DNA from: GCA-003244245 sp032230565
GTDB taxonomy: Bacteria; Actinomycetota; Actinomycetes; Mycobacteriales; Pseudonocardiaceae
Length of the DNA: 36,724 nt
Assembly (NCBI GenBank): GCA_032230565.1
Contig: JAVXWL010000267.1
Coordinates: 1 to 36,724 of the forward strand
Direction: 5' to 3'
Under the pieces are notes generated by a model that was not told where the DNA came from, made no database searches, and was given only the letters and a program-made list of their open reading frames with translations. The position numbers were made by a program, and so were the translations under genes. Of the stretch, positions 1 through 8,585 are shown one piece after another (position 1 is the stretch's first letter; each line of letters opens with the position of its first letter).

Positions 1-1291
1 CGGCCTGCAAAGTCGAGGGCCGCGGCACGGCGCCAACATTGCGGTGCGCCATCGCGATAGAGCGGTTGACCAGGTTGCCCCATTCGTTGGCCAGCTCGAA
101 GTTGATCCGGCGGACGAACTCGTCCCACGTGAAGTCGGTGTCCTGGGTTTCCGGGCCGGCTACCGAGATGAAGTAGCGCAACGTGTCCGCGCCGAACTCG
201 CGCAGGAAGTCCCCGACGTAGATCACGGTGCCACGTGAGGTGGAGAACTTCGAGCCGCTCATGGTGAGGAACTCGCTGGACACCACCTCGGTGGGCAGAT
301 TCAGCGTGCCGAACACCCCGGGCTCGCCACCGCGATCCCCTGCGCCGTTCTGACCGAGCAGCATGGCGGGCCAGATTTGGGAGTGAAAGGTGATGTTGTC
401 CTTGCCCATGAAGTAGTACGAGCGGGCGTCCGGGTCACACCACCAGGCCTGCCACGCGTCCCGGTCGCCCGAGCGCGCCGCCCACTCCACCGACGCCGAC
501 AGGTACCCGATCACCGCGTCGAACCAGACGTAAAACCGCTTCATGGGGGCGTCGCGCCAGCCGTCCAGCGGGACCCGCACTCCCCAGTCGAGATCGCGGG
601 TGATCGGGCGCGGGCGCAGATCGTCGAGCAGGTTCAGCGAGAATTTCAGCACATTGGGTCGCCACTCGGTGCGGGTGGACAGCCATCCACCGAGCGCCTT
701 GGTGAACGCCGGCAGGTCGAGGAACAGGTGCTCGGTCTGCACGAACTTCGGAGTCTCACCGTTGATCCGAGACCGTGGTTTGATCAGGTCGGCTGGGTCG
801 AGCTGGTTGCCACAGTTGTCGCACTGGTCGCCGCGCGCGCTGTCGTAGCCGCAGATCGGGCAGGTGCCTTCGATGTAGCGGTCCGGCAGGGTACGGCCGG
901 TCGACGGGCTGATCGCGCCGAGCGCGCTACGCGCGATCACGTAGCCATTGCGGTGCAATGCCAGAAACAGCTCCTGCACCACCCGGTGGTGGTTGGCCGT
1001 GGTGGTGCGGGTGAACAGGTCGTAAGACAGCCCCAGACCCTGCAGATCTCCCACGATCAATCGGTTGTACTTGTCCGCGAGCTCGCGGGGCGTGACTCCC
1101 TCAGCGTCAGCCTGTACCTGGATCGGGGTGCCGTTCTCATCGGTTCCCGAGACCATGAGCACCCGGTTGCCGGCCATCCGCTGGTAGCGCGCAAAGATGT
1201 CCGACGGGACACCGAAGCCGGAGACGTGGCCGATGTGCCGCGGTCCGTTGGCGTAGGGCCAGGCCACCGCAGTGAGCACAGGTGCGTTCAT
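1..1291 (-). CDS. metG: Methionyl-tRNA synthetase, 5' part (runs off the left edge)
   Basis: Charges tRNA-Met with methionine in the cytoplasm. The minus-strand frame opens with ATG at 1291 and stays open to the window edge, giving about 430 residues. The class I signature HIGH appears near residue 19 (GPRHIGHVSGFG). A zinc-knuckle pair follows (CPICG ... CDNCG), and the KMSKS-type loop is present as SGSKFSTSRG. The last part visible is the start of the anticodon-binding helical domain (NRSIAMAH). The N-terminus and zinc domain resemble the long MetG form found in many actinomycetes, not the shorter mycobacterial enzyme. The C-terminal domain is outside the window. The start codon sits at the usual distance from the HIGH motif. 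Confidence 0.96.
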   Translation of the reverse strand, partial: MNAPVLTAVAWPYANGPRHIGHVSGFGVPSDIFARYQRMAGNRVLMVSGTDENGTPIQVQADAEGVTPRELADKYNRLIVGDLQGLGLSYDLFTRTTTANHHRVVQELFLALHRNGYVIARSALGAISPSTGRTLPDRYIEGTCPICGYDSARGDQCDNCGNQLDPADLIKPRSRINGETPKFVQTEHLFLDLPAFTKALGGWLSTRTEWRPNVLKFSLNLLDDLRPRPITRDLDWGVRVPLDGWRDAPMKRFYVWFDAVIGYLSASVEWAARSGDRDAWQAWWCDPDARSYYFMGKDNITFHSQIWPAMLLGQNGAGDRGGEPGVFGTLNLPTEVVSSEFLTMSGSKFSTSRGTVIYVGDFLREFGADTLRYFISVAGPETQDTDFTWDEFVRRINFELANEWGNLVNRSIAMAHRNVGAVPRPSTLQA

Positions 1292-1408
1292 GGTGCCCAG
1301 CCTATGGGGCAGCCGCAATGAGGTTTCCCGAGGCCGCCGCACCGGCTGGGCGACCTCAGACGTCGGTGTTCCAGTCGACAAGCTGGACGATGATCCCGTT
1401 TCGGATCG

Positions 1409-2101
1409 CGGACCTGGAAGGCGCGCACGGATCTGGCCGACCGGGAAGGGTTGGAGGCTGTGACGATGCGCCGGGTCGCGGCGTCGCTCGGAGTCGGCGC
1501 GATGACGTTGTACACCTATGTGCCGGGTAAGGCCGAGCTGCTGGACCTCATGCTCGACTCCGCCTACGCTCGGATGTCGCGCGCGGACACCACTGGACAG
1601 CCCTGGCGGCAGCGGCTGATCACAATCGCGGAGGAGAACCGAGCGCTGTTCGACGCCCATCCGTGGGCAGCGACCATGGCTACCCTCAGACCGCCGCTAG
1701 GACCGGGGCTGATGGGTAAATACGAACATGAGCTCGCGGCGCTGGAAGATCTCGGGCTCGAAGACGTCGAGATGGACGACTGCCTCAGCCACCTGCTGAG
1801 CTTCGTGCAGGCATCCTTTCGTGCCGTCGCCGACGCCCGCGCCGCCCGGACCAGCAGCGCCATGGACGACGAGCAATGGTGGGCCAGCAACGCACCTCTG
1901 CTCGTTCGGGTGTTCGACGAACGGGCCTATCCGCTCGCGACCCGAGTCGGCACCGCAGCTGGTGCAGCACACCGCAGCGCTCACGACCCCGCTCACGCCT
2001 ACCGCATCGGATTGCACCGCGTCCTCGACGGGCTCGCCACCCTAATCGACAACCGGCGGGTACCGCCGCATACTGCCGGTATCCAAGATCGCCAAGGGTG
2101 A
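1409..2101 (+). pseudogene. TetR-family transcriptional regulator lacking its N-terminus
   Basis: The readable product has a TetR DNA-binding half (LADREGLEAVTMRRVAASLG, then VGAMTLYTYVPGKAELLDLM) and a TetR_C-like ligand domain of about 150 residues. A normal protein would have another 20-40 residues before LADREG, including helix 1. Here the frame meets a TGA at 1391-1393, and only about 15 residues precede the match. A TTG at 1451 or the ATG at 1464 would start inside the HTH domain. The missing segment would lie next to the divergent metG start at 1291, so the 5' end was probably lost by deletion. I call it a probable pseudogene. A shortened protein from TTG 1451 cannot be excluded, but it would lack part of the HTH fold. 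Confidence 0.7.
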
Positions 2102-2304
2102 ATGGTAATGCAGACTGGATCAACTGTTCCCGCGGATGCCGCGACGTCCCACTGCTGCCGGGTTCGCCGACGGCACTGCCTGAGGCACGGCAAGCCATGT
2201 GCCGCGCCGGGCAACGTTGCGTAACAAATTGCCGGTGGTGGCACGTGTGTGCGCTGCAACCTCCTTTCCCCGGGCCATACTGTCGACGCCTACGGTGACA
2301 GGAG

Positions 2305-4350
2305 TCAGCCGCTGAGGTGGCGCCAGAGGAACTCGTAGGACAGGGCGGACATGAAGGCGGCCTGCTCGTTGTCTGCCGCGCCGCCGTGGCCGCCCTCGAT
2401 GTTCTCGTAGTAGCTGACCGGCAAGCCGTACTCGCGCATCCGGGCCACCAGTTTGCGGGCATGGCCGGGATGCACGCGGTCGTCACGGGTGGACGTGGTG
2501 ACCAGGATCGGCGGGTAGCGGCCGTCGGCCCGCAGCTGGTGGTACGGGGAGAAGGGCAGCAGATGCTCGCGGTCGGCCGGGTCGTCTGGGTCGCCGTACT
2601 CGGCCATCCAGGAGGCACCGGCCGGCAGCAGGTGGTAGCGCAACATGTCAAGCAGCGGGACCGAGGCGACGATGGCGCCGAACAGTTCCGGGTAGCGGGT
2701 GAGCATCACGCCCATGAGCAGCCCGCCGTTGCTGCCGCCCTGGGCGCCGAGACGCCTCGGTGTGGTGAGCCCACGGGTGACCAGATCCTGGGCCACCGCG
2801 GCGAAATCCTCGTATACCAGGTGGCGATCACCCTTGAGCGCGGCGGAATGCCAGCGCGGGCCGTACTCGCCGCCGCCACGGATGTTGGCGACGACGTAAC
2901 AACCGCCGCGCTCCAACCAGGCGCGGCCCAGCCCACCGCGGTAGCCGGATTGCAGGGATATCTCGAAGCCGCCGTAGCCGTACAACAAGGTGGGCCAGCC
3001 GCCGGGCGGCACGGCCGAGTCGGGTGCCACCACGAAGTACGGGATCTCGGTGCCGTCGTCGGAGACCGCAAAGTGCTGGTGCACGGCGAGGCCGGTGACG
3101 TTGAAGAAGGACGGTTCCCGCTTGAGCACCTGGGCCGGACCGCCGCCGATAGTGCCGATGGCCAGCGTGGGTGGAGTGAGGAAACCGTCGACGTCGAGCA
3201 GGTACTCGTCGTCGGTGTGTGAATCGGTGCCGTGCGCGCTCACGCTGCACAGCGGCGGCGTGCCGGTCAGCGGCGTGCAGCGCCAGTCATCGGCCGGTGT
3301 CAGCACCGAGAGGTGGCTGACCACGTCGCGCATCACGTCGAGGATCAGATGATGACGGGTCCAGCTGTAACCAGCCAGCGATGTGCGCTGATCAGGAGTG
3401 AACAACACCCTCAGCTCACCAGGGCCCCGAGCCATGAACTCGTCGAAGTCGGTCACCAACAGGCAGCCCGCCGGGTACGTCCGGCCGACCGTCCAGTCGC
3501 TGCGCAGCTCGATCAGCAACCACTGCCGGTGGACGTCGACGATCGCATCCTCAGGCACGTCGACGCGGCGCAGCCGGTCGTCGCATCGCAGGTACAGCTC
3601 GGTGCGGTAGAAGTCCACGACTCGCCAGACGAAGTCGCGCTCGAAACCTTCAGTGTGGTCGTGGTAGGCGGACACCCGGACATCGTCTGGTCTTCCTTCG
3701 AAAACCAGCTCGGCGTCGGCCAGCGGTGTGCCGCGCCGCCATTGCCGGACGGTTCGCGGATAGCCGCTGGTGGTGAGTGTCCCCGGGCCGAAGTCGGTGG
3801 CGACGTAGATGTGGTCGACGTCGATCCAGCCCACCTCGGACTTCGCTTCGGGCAACACGAAGCCGTCGGCGACGAACTCCCGGTGCTCGATGTCGAACTC
3901 CCGAAGCACCGCCGCGTCGGCACCGCCCCGCGACAACGAGACCAGCGCCCATCGGTAATCCGGTCGTAGGCACTGCGCGCCGTGGAAGACCCAGTTCTCT
4001 TCCTCGTCGCGGGCCAGCGCGTCAACGTCGAGCAGGACCTCCCAATCCGGCTGCTCCTTGCGGTACTCAGCCAACGTGGTGCGCCGCCACTGGCCGCGCG
4101 GGTGCTCGCGGTCCCGCCAGAAGTTGTACCGGTACTCGCCGCGCCGGGCGATGTACGGGATGCGGTCGGTCGAGTCGAGCACCTCCCGGATCTCGGTGCG
4201 CAGCGCCTCGAACCGGGACCCCCCGGCCAGCTCAGTGACGGCCTCGGCGTTGCGCTCCCGCACCCAGAACAGCGCCCGCTCGCTGCTGACGTCCTCCAAC
4301 CACTGGTAGGGGTCCTCCGGGCCCGTGAGTGCCAAAGAGTGCCCTAACAC
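2305..4350 (-). CDS. Prolyl-oligopeptidase family serine peptidase (S9A)
   Basis: A 681-residue protein, the usual size of prolyl oligopeptidase or oligopeptidase B. It hydrolyses short peptides, typically after proline or basic residues. The N-terminal part (DPYQWLEDV near residue 13, then a beta-propeller of about 380 residues) is followed by an alpha/beta-hydrolase domain. The nucleophile is Ser about 540 in GGSNGG, the acid is Asp about 624 in TRDDRVHP, and the base is His about 655 in EGGHGG. There is no signal peptide, so it is probably cytoplasmic. It starts with GTG 10 bp after the rsmI stop and is probably co-transcribed with rsmI. Exact cleavage preference cannot be read from the sequence. 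Confidence 0.95.
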   Translation of the reverse strand: MLGHSLALTGPEDPYQWLEDVSSERALFWVRERNAEAVTELAGGSRFEALRTEIREVLDSTDRIPYIARRGEYRYNFWRDREHPRGQWRRTTLAEYRKEQPDWEVLLDVDALARDEEENWVFHGAQCLRPDYRWALVSLSRGGADAAVLREFDIEHREFVADGFVLPEAKSEVGWIDVDHIYVATDFGPGTLTTSGYPRTVRQWRRGTPLADAELVFEGRPDDVRVSAYHDHTEGFERDFVWRVVDFYRTELYLRCDDRLRRVDVPEDAIVDVHRQWLLIELRSDWTVGRTYPAGCLLVTDFDEFMARGPGELRVLFTPDQRTSLAGYSWTRHHLILDVMRDVVSHLSVLTPADDWRCTPLTGTPPLCSVSAHGTDSHTDDEYLLDVDGFLTPPTLAIGTIGGGPAQVLKREPSFFNVTGLAVHQHFAVSDDGTEIPYFVVAPDSAVPPGGWPTLLYGYGGFEISLQSGYRGGLGRAWLERGGCYVVANIRGGGEYGPRWHSAALKGDRHLVYEDFAAVAQDLVTRGLTTPRRLGAQGGSNGGLLMGVMLTRYPELFGAIVASVPLLDMLRYHLLPAGASWMAEYGDPDDPADREHLLPFSPYHQLRADGRYPPILVTTSTRDDRVHPGHARKLVARMREYGLPVSYYENIEGGHGGAADNEQAAFMSALSYEFLWRHLSG

Positions 4351-4360
4351 TGTTTGCCAC

Positions 4361-5266
4361 TCACGAGTTGTCCACAGCGGCCTGGTAGAGATCCCGCTTA
4401 GCGACGCCGTGGGCGGTGGCTACGGCGGTGACGGCTTCCTTGAGCCGCTCGCCCGCGCTCACCCGCTCGGATACCTCGTCGACGAGGTCGGCGACATCGG
4501 GCGGATCGGCGGCAGGCGCACCGGACAGTACGACGGTGACCTCGCCGCGCACGCCATCGGCCGCCCACTGGGCCAGCGCGCCCAACCCACCCCGGCGAAC
4601 CTCTTCGTAGGGCTTGGTCAGTTCTCGGCAGACCGCCGCGGCCCGGTCCGCGCCGAGCACATCGGCGGCGTCGGTCAGCGTCGCGGCCAGCCGGTGCGGT
4701 GACTCGAAGAACACACAGGTGCGCCCTTCAGTCGCGAGGCCGGCCAGCCAGCGCCGGCGGGGACCACCCCGGCGCGGCGCGAAACCCTCGAAGCAGAACC
4801 GATCGCTGGGCAGCCCGGACACAGCCAGCGCGGTGGTCACCGCTGACGGGCCGGGCAGGCAGGTCACCCGCAGCCCCTCCTGCACGCAGGCAGTCACCAG
4901 CCGGAACCCGGGGTCGGACACTGCGGGCATCCCGGCGTCGGTCACCAGAAGCACCGTCGCGCCGCCGCGGATCGCCACCAGCAACGCGGGAATCCGGACC
5001 ACCTCGACGGCGTCGTAGTGCGAGACGATCCGGCCGGTCACGGTCACGCCGAGCGCCGCGGCCAGCGCGCGCAGCCGGCGGGTGTCCTCGGCGGCAACCA
5101 CGTCCGCGCGGCCCAGCGCCTCGATCAAACGCGGCGAGGCATCCCGCGAGTCGCCGAGCGGAGTGGCCGCCAGTACCAGCGCCCCAGCACCTGCCTCAGC
5201 CGAACTGAGGGCGTCAGAATTTCGGGCGTCAGAACCTGAGGTGCCGGAGCCCGACGTGCCGTGCAT
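4361..5266 (-). CDS. rsmI: 16S rRNA 2'-O-ribose C1402 methyltransferase
   Basis: RsmI uses S-adenosylmethionine to methylate the ribose of C1402 in the 16S rRNA decoding centre. The 301-residue product has the family motifs in order: LVLAATPLGDSRDASPRL, VAAEDTRR, VSHYDA, TDAGMPAVSDPG, CLPGPSA, GFAPRRG, FFESPHR and RELTKPYEE. An open frame continues far upstream but is only the antisense of pmt. I place the start at ATG 5266 because the divergent pmt begins about 25 bp away, and this tight rsmI/pmt pair is common in actinobacteria. The first 25 or so residues (Gly/Ser/Ala-rich) are not conserved, so a slightly later start is possible. Confidence 0.94.
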   Translation of the reverse strand: MHGTSGSGTSGSDARNSDALSSAEAGAGALVLAATPLGDSRDASPRLIEALGRADVVAAEDTRRLRALAAALGVTVTGRIVSHYDAVEVVRIPALLVAIRGGATVLLVTDAGMPAVSDPGFRLVTACVQEGLRVTCLPGPSAVTTALAVSGLPSDRFCFEGFAPRRGGPRRRWLAGLATEGRTCVFFESPHRLAATLTDAADVLGADRAAAVCRELTKPYEEVRRGGLGALAQWAADGVRGEVTVVLSGAPAADPPDVADLVDEVSERVSAGERLKEAVTAVATAHGVAKRDLYQAAVDNS

Positions 5267-5293
5267 GACGACGAGCCTACGATCGGGTCCGTG

Positions 5294-6865
5294 ATGGCGG
5301 TCCGGGAGGCGCACTTCGACACCCCGGTGGTCGGTGTCGGACGGACGCCTCCGGCACCGACCAAGCCAGCTGGTGCGCTGCAGTGGCTGGTGCCGCGGCC
5401 GCTCACCGACCATGCGCGCAGCTGGGCGGTGACGCTGAGCCTCACCCTGATCGCCGGCCTGGTACGGCTGTGGGATCTGGGCTATCCCACCGACCGCGGT
5501 ACCCCGGTATTCGACGAGAAGCACTACGCGCCGCAGGCCTGGCAGATGCTGCGCACCGGCGGGGTGGAGGACAACGCGGGCTACGAGCTGGTCGTGCATC
5601 CCCCGCTGGGCAAGCAGCTCATCGCGCTGGGCGAGCTGCTGATGGGCTACGACGGCTGGGGCTGGCGACTGTCCGCCGCGCTGGCCGGCACGGTAAGCGT
5701 GGCGCTCATCGTGCGGATCGTGCGTCGGATGACCAGATCGACTCTGCTCGGCGGGATCGCCGGGGTGCTGCTCATCACCGATGGCGTCAGCGAGGTGCAG
5801 TCGCGCATCGGGATGCTGGACATCTTCCTCGCGACGTTCATCCTCGCGGCATTCGGCTGCCTGATCATGGACCGGGAGCAGGTGCACGAACGGCTGGCCA
5901 CAGTAGCCCGCGAGGGCCGGATCGCCGACACCGACTTCGGACCCCGCCTGGGAGTGCGATGGTGGCGCTTCGCGGCCGGGGTGCTGCTCGGGTTGGCCTG
6001 CGGCACGAAATGGTCCGCGGTGTACTACCTCGTTGCGTTCGCCGGGTTGAGCCTGGTCTGGGATGTCTGCGCGCGGCGCATCGCGGGTGTCCGCCGGCCC
6101 TGGGCGGGCACCGTGGTCCGAGATTTCGGGCCGGCATCGTGGGCGCTGGCGGTGGTACCGGTCGGGGCTTACCTGGCGACCTGGTGGGCTTGGTTCAGCA
6201 GCGAGACGGGCGTCGACCGGCACGCGGTAGGTAACCAGATCGGCGCGGGTGGCCCGATGTCGTTCGTGCCGGGGGCGCTGCGGTCGCTGTGGTACTACAG
6301 CGCCGCCGTGTTGCGCTTCCACGAGAACCTGGTCACCCCCACCCATCCGCACCCGTGGGAGTCCAAACCGTGGAGCTGGCCGATGGGGCTGCGGCCTATG
6401 CTCTATTACTACGAGTCCGGCGCCGCCGCGCCGGGATGCGGACGCCAGGACTGTGTCGCCAGCGTGATGCTGATCGGCACGCCCGCGATGTGGTGGCTCA
6501 CGCTGCCGGTGCTGGCTTGGGCGCTGTGGCGAGCGACCACCGGGCCGGACTGGCGCTACGCCGCAGTGCTGACCGGCTACGCCGCCGGCTGGCTGCCCTG
6601 GTTTCTCAACATCCACCGCCAAATGTACTTCTTCTACATGACGCCGGTGGCACCATTTCTGATCATCGCCGTGACGTTGGTGCTAGGTGAAATCCTCGGC
6701 CGAGCTCGCGACGGAGCCGAGCGGCGCGGTACGGGACTGCTGGTGGTCTCGCTGTACGTCGGGCTGGTGGTGGCCAACTTCATCTGGCTCTGGCCGATCC
6801 TCACCGGTGCCTCGATCACTCCGGAGCACTGGAATGCAGAACTGTGGCTGCCGTCCTGGCGTTGA
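5294..6865 (+). CDS. pmt: Protein O-mannosyltransferase (GT39, Pmt)
   Basis: Transfers mannose from polyprenyl-phosphate-mannose to Ser/Thr of exported proteins at the cytoplasmic membrane. With ATG 5294 as start it has 523 residues; GTG 5291 is an alternative. The first membrane segment (WAVTLSLTLIAGLVRLWDLG, residues 44-63) is followed by the catalytic-loop Asp-Glu pair at residues 74-75 in TPVFDEKHYAPQAW, the signature of actinobacterial Pmt. About ten hydrophobic segments follow, with a large extracytoplasmic loop containing HPHPWESKPWSWP and the C-terminal INIHRQMYFFYM-type motif (here LNIHRQMYFFYM). The frame is open further upstream to GTG 5261, but that would overlap rsmI. Confidence 0.94.
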   Translation: MAVREAHFDTPVVGVGRTPPAPTKPAGALQWLVPRPLTDHARSWAVTLSLTLIAGLVRLWDLGYPTDRGTPVFDEKHYAPQAWQMLRTGGVEDNAGYELVVHPPLGKQLIALGELLMGYDGWGWRLSAALAGTVSVALIVRIVRRMTRSTLLGGIAGVLLITDGVSEVQSRIGMLDIFLATFILAAFGCLIMDREQVHERLATVAREGRIADTDFGPRLGVRWWRFAAGVLLGLACGTKWSAVYYLVAFAGLSLVWDVCARRIAGVRRPWAGTVVRDFGPASWALAVVPVGAYLATWWAWFSSETGVDRHAVGNQIGAGGPMSFVPGALRSLWYYSAAVLRFHENLVTPTHPHPWESKPWSWPMGLRPMLYYYESGAAAPGCGRQDCVASVMLIGTPAMWWLTLPVLAWALWRATTGPDWRYAAVLTGYAAGWLPWFLNIHRQMYFFYMTPVAPFLIIAVTLVLGEILGRARDGAERRGTGLLVVSLYVGLVVANFIWLWPILTGASITPEHWNAELWLPSWR

Positions 6866-6898
6866 GCCATCGTGGGCGATTCATGACAGCACGATGGC
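6866..6898. terminator. Bidirectional hairpin between convergent pmt and the Rieske gene
   Basis: GCCATCGTG (6866-6874) pairs perfectly with CACGATGGC (6890-6898), a 9-bp stem with a 15-nt loop. It begins just after the pmt stop codon and its loop contains the TCA of the Rieske gene stop (6881-6883). Its place between two convergent genes fits a bidirectional terminator. There is no U-run, as is common in high-GC actinobacteria. Confidence 0.55.
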
Positions 6899-7354
6899 GC
6901 CACCCGAGACGGTGATCTCACGCCGAGGCAGCGGCCTTGACGCAGGTCCGTCCACGACCGAACCGTCCGCGATGGCGAACCTGCTCCCGTGACAGGGGCA
7001 GTCGATAGTCCCATTGGCGACCTTGTTCACTGTGCAGCCCCGGTGGGTGCAGATCGCCGAGAAGGCGGCGAACGTTCCCGGCACTGGCTGGGTCACCACC
7101 ACCTTCTTGCCGACGATCACAGCGCCGCCACCGACTGGGATGTCACTGGTGTTCGCCAACCGGTCACTTGCACTGCCAGCAGGCTCCGGCTGTGCGGGCG
7201 CCGCCAGGGCTGCGGACGGTGCCGATGGCGAGGCAGCACTCTGGTTCTGGGAGCTACCGCAGGCGGCGAGCGCTGCGGACACAGCAAGGACTCCGGTGCC
7301 AGCCATGACGGCGCGCCGGGCCACCTCGGATCCGTATCGAGTGTCGTCGGGCAT
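6881..7354 (-). CDS. Exported Rieske [2Fe-2S] lipoprotein
   Basis: A 157-residue electron-transfer protein. The N-terminus has a twin-arginine-like pair (ARR, residues 12-14), a hydrophobic stretch and a lipobox ending in Cys32 (ALAAC), so it is probably exported folded by Tat and lipid-anchored outside the membrane. A Ser/Ala/Pro-rich linker (about 34-62) leads to a Rieske fold. The cluster ligands are Cys102 and His104 (CTHRGC) and Cys119 and His122 (CPCHG). Cys107 and Cys121 are placed for the stabilising disulfide. ATG 7354 is preceded by a strong GAGGAG site. It resembles the small stand-alone Rieske lipoproteins of actinobacteria, not QcrA. Its redox partner is unknown. Confidence 0.92.
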   Translation of the reverse strand: MPDDTRYGSEVARRAVMAGTGVLAVSAALAACGSSQNQSAASPSAPSAALAAPAQPEPAGSASDRLANTSDIPVGGGAVIVGKKVVVTQPVPGTFAAFSAICTHRGCTVNKVANGTIDCPCHGSRFAIADGSVVDGPASRPLPRREITVSGGAIVLS

Positions 7355-7428
7355 CTCTCTCCTCGCGAGCCGGTCCCTTACCAGCCGATCACAGTACCTT
7401 CCGCCGGGACCGAACCACTCCCGGTTCA

Positions 7429-7442
7429 CAGACGAACGTCTG
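7429..7442. promoter_or_regulatory. Palindrome between divergent genes, candidate operator
   Basis: CAGACG-AA-CGTCTG is a perfect 6-bp inverted repeat with a 2-bp spacer. It ends 17 bp before the ATG of the small ribbon-helix-helix-like gene and lies 74 bp upstream of the divergent Rieske start. An operator bound by the adjacent small protein is plausible; nothing else in the sequence tests it. Confidence 0.35.
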
Positions 7443-7459
7443 AACATAGGGAGGTATTT

Positions 7460-7741
7460 ATGATTAACAGTGCCGACCACGCCTCCGCTGCGGCCCGAGG
7501 AGTTCAGCCGCCCAGACACCTTCATTGGGCAGAGTCCGGGCGTACCAAACCCGTCCGGCGCAGTGTTGACCTGTCCCCGACCTATCACATCAAGCTCACG
7601 CAATGGTGCGCCGAGACCGCCGACGTCATCGGCACGGCACGGGTCACCGGCCAGGATGTCATCCGGGCGCTCGTCGCTCGGCTGCTGATGGACGACAGCC
7701 TCGCTCGCAAGATCCGAGCCGACCTCAGCATCGATATCTGA
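7460..7741 (+). CDS. Small conserved protein, ribbon-helix-helix-like
   Basis: 93 residues, with a good ribosome site (GGGAGG) before ATG 7460. The disordered, basic first third is followed by RRSVDLSP, a short beta-like stretch, and two predicted helices (TYHIKLTQWCAETADVIG and TGQDVIRALVARLLMDD). This order looks like a ribbon-helix-helix DNA-binding fold, as in partition or antitoxin proteins. The codon use and the good SD make it likely to be real. The specific function is unknown. No toxin gene follows it; the next gene is convergent. Confidence 0.65.
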   Translation: MINSADHASAAARGVQPPRHLHWAESGRTKPVRRSVDLSPTYHIKLTQWCAETADVIGTARVTGQDVIRALVARLLMDDSLARKIRADLSIDI

Positions 7742-7772
7742 CACCGCGGCTGGCTGGTAGCCGGGCTGGGTC

Positions 7773-8480
7773 TCAGACGGTTTGGGGCGCTCCCAGCTGC
7801 TCACGAAGGAATCTCACGGTGGCGTCCCACGCCTTGGCGGCCTGCTCCGAGTCGTAGGTGCCGAGCAGGTTCTCGTCGTTGAAGAAGGCGTGCCCGGCCG
7901 GGTAGAAGCGGAAGTCGGGCCGTTGCCCGGTCTGCTTCTCGATGGTGTCGGCGAGCTCGCGGACCTGGTCGGGGCTCTGCATCTGATCCTGCTCGCCGAA
8001 GTGGCCCAGCAGGGGCGCGGACAGGCCCTCGAAGCTCGGGTAATCCTCGCCGAGGACAGCGTAGAACGGTACCGCGGCACCGATCTTGTCGCCCTGCTGC
8101 GCTGCCAGCACGAGCGCGAAGCCGCCGCCCATGCAGAAGCCCACCACGCCGACCGACGAGCTGGTGACCGCGTCGCTGGCCAGCAGGTAATCCACCGCGC
8201 CACCCAGGTCACGGGCCGCCTGATCTACTGGTAGCTCCTGCATGAGCCGGCCAGCTTCGTCAGCGTCATGGGTGGTGGCGCCACCGTATAGGTCCGGGGC
8301 CAGCGCGACGAAGCCCTCGGCCGCCAGCCGGTTCGCCACATTGGCGATATGGCTGGTCAACCCCCACCACTCCTGGATCACCACGACTCCGGGACCGCTA
8401 CCACCCTCCGGCACCACAAGATACCCATGCGCGGTACCCCCGTTGGATGCGAAGCGAACGTTCTGCAGCGAGTTCCCCAT
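7773..8480 (-). CDS. Dienelactone hydrolase family protein
   Basis: A 235-residue alpha/beta hydrolase. The catalytic triad is Cys116 in GFCMGGG, Asp165 in GEQDQM and His197 in AGHAF. Glu37 in QEWWGL is the residue that, in dienelactone hydrolase, activates the cysteine. The true dienelactone substrate occurs in chlorocatechol degradation, but many members act on other lactones or esters, and no catechol genes are nearby. ATG 8480 gives the standard N-terminus. It is on the same strand as the MoeA-PBP gene 105 bp upstream, and the gap holds a palindrome that may end that transcript. Confidence 0.9.
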   Translation of the reverse strand: MGNSLQNVRFASNGGTAHGYLVVPEGGSGPGVVVIQEWWGLTSHIANVANRLAAEGFVALAPDLYGGATTHDADEAGRLMQELPVDQAARDLGGAVDYLLASDAVTSSSVGVVGFCMGGGFALVLAAQQGDKIGAAVPFYAVLGEDYPSFEGLSAPLLGHFGEQDQMQSPDQVRELADTIEKQTGQRPDFRFYPAGHAFFNDENLLGTYDSEQAAKAWDATVRFLREQLGAPQTV

Positions 8481-8537
8481 GACGCAATCCCATCACAACC
8501 CCCCACTTGCCGCATCCCGCACCCGCAAACCCCACCG

Positions 8538-8567
8538 CAGACCGCTAAACGGTTCCGAATGGCGGTC
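8538..8567. repeat. Palindromic element downstream of the MoeA-PBP gene
   Basis: On the minus strand GACCGC and GCGGTC form arms around a 16-18-nt loop. The stretch TCCGAATGGCGGTC (8554-8567, plus strand) is identical to 16718-16731, behind fdhA. This suggests a short intergenic repeat that may also serve as a transcription terminator. Confidence 0.4.
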
Positions 8568-8585
8568 CGGCCGGGGCGGAGACGG

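Noticed and set aside
5267..6622. Long N-terminal extension of rsmI
   Set aside because: It runs antisense through pmt and has no family similarity. The RsmI start at 5266 fits the divergent arrangement.
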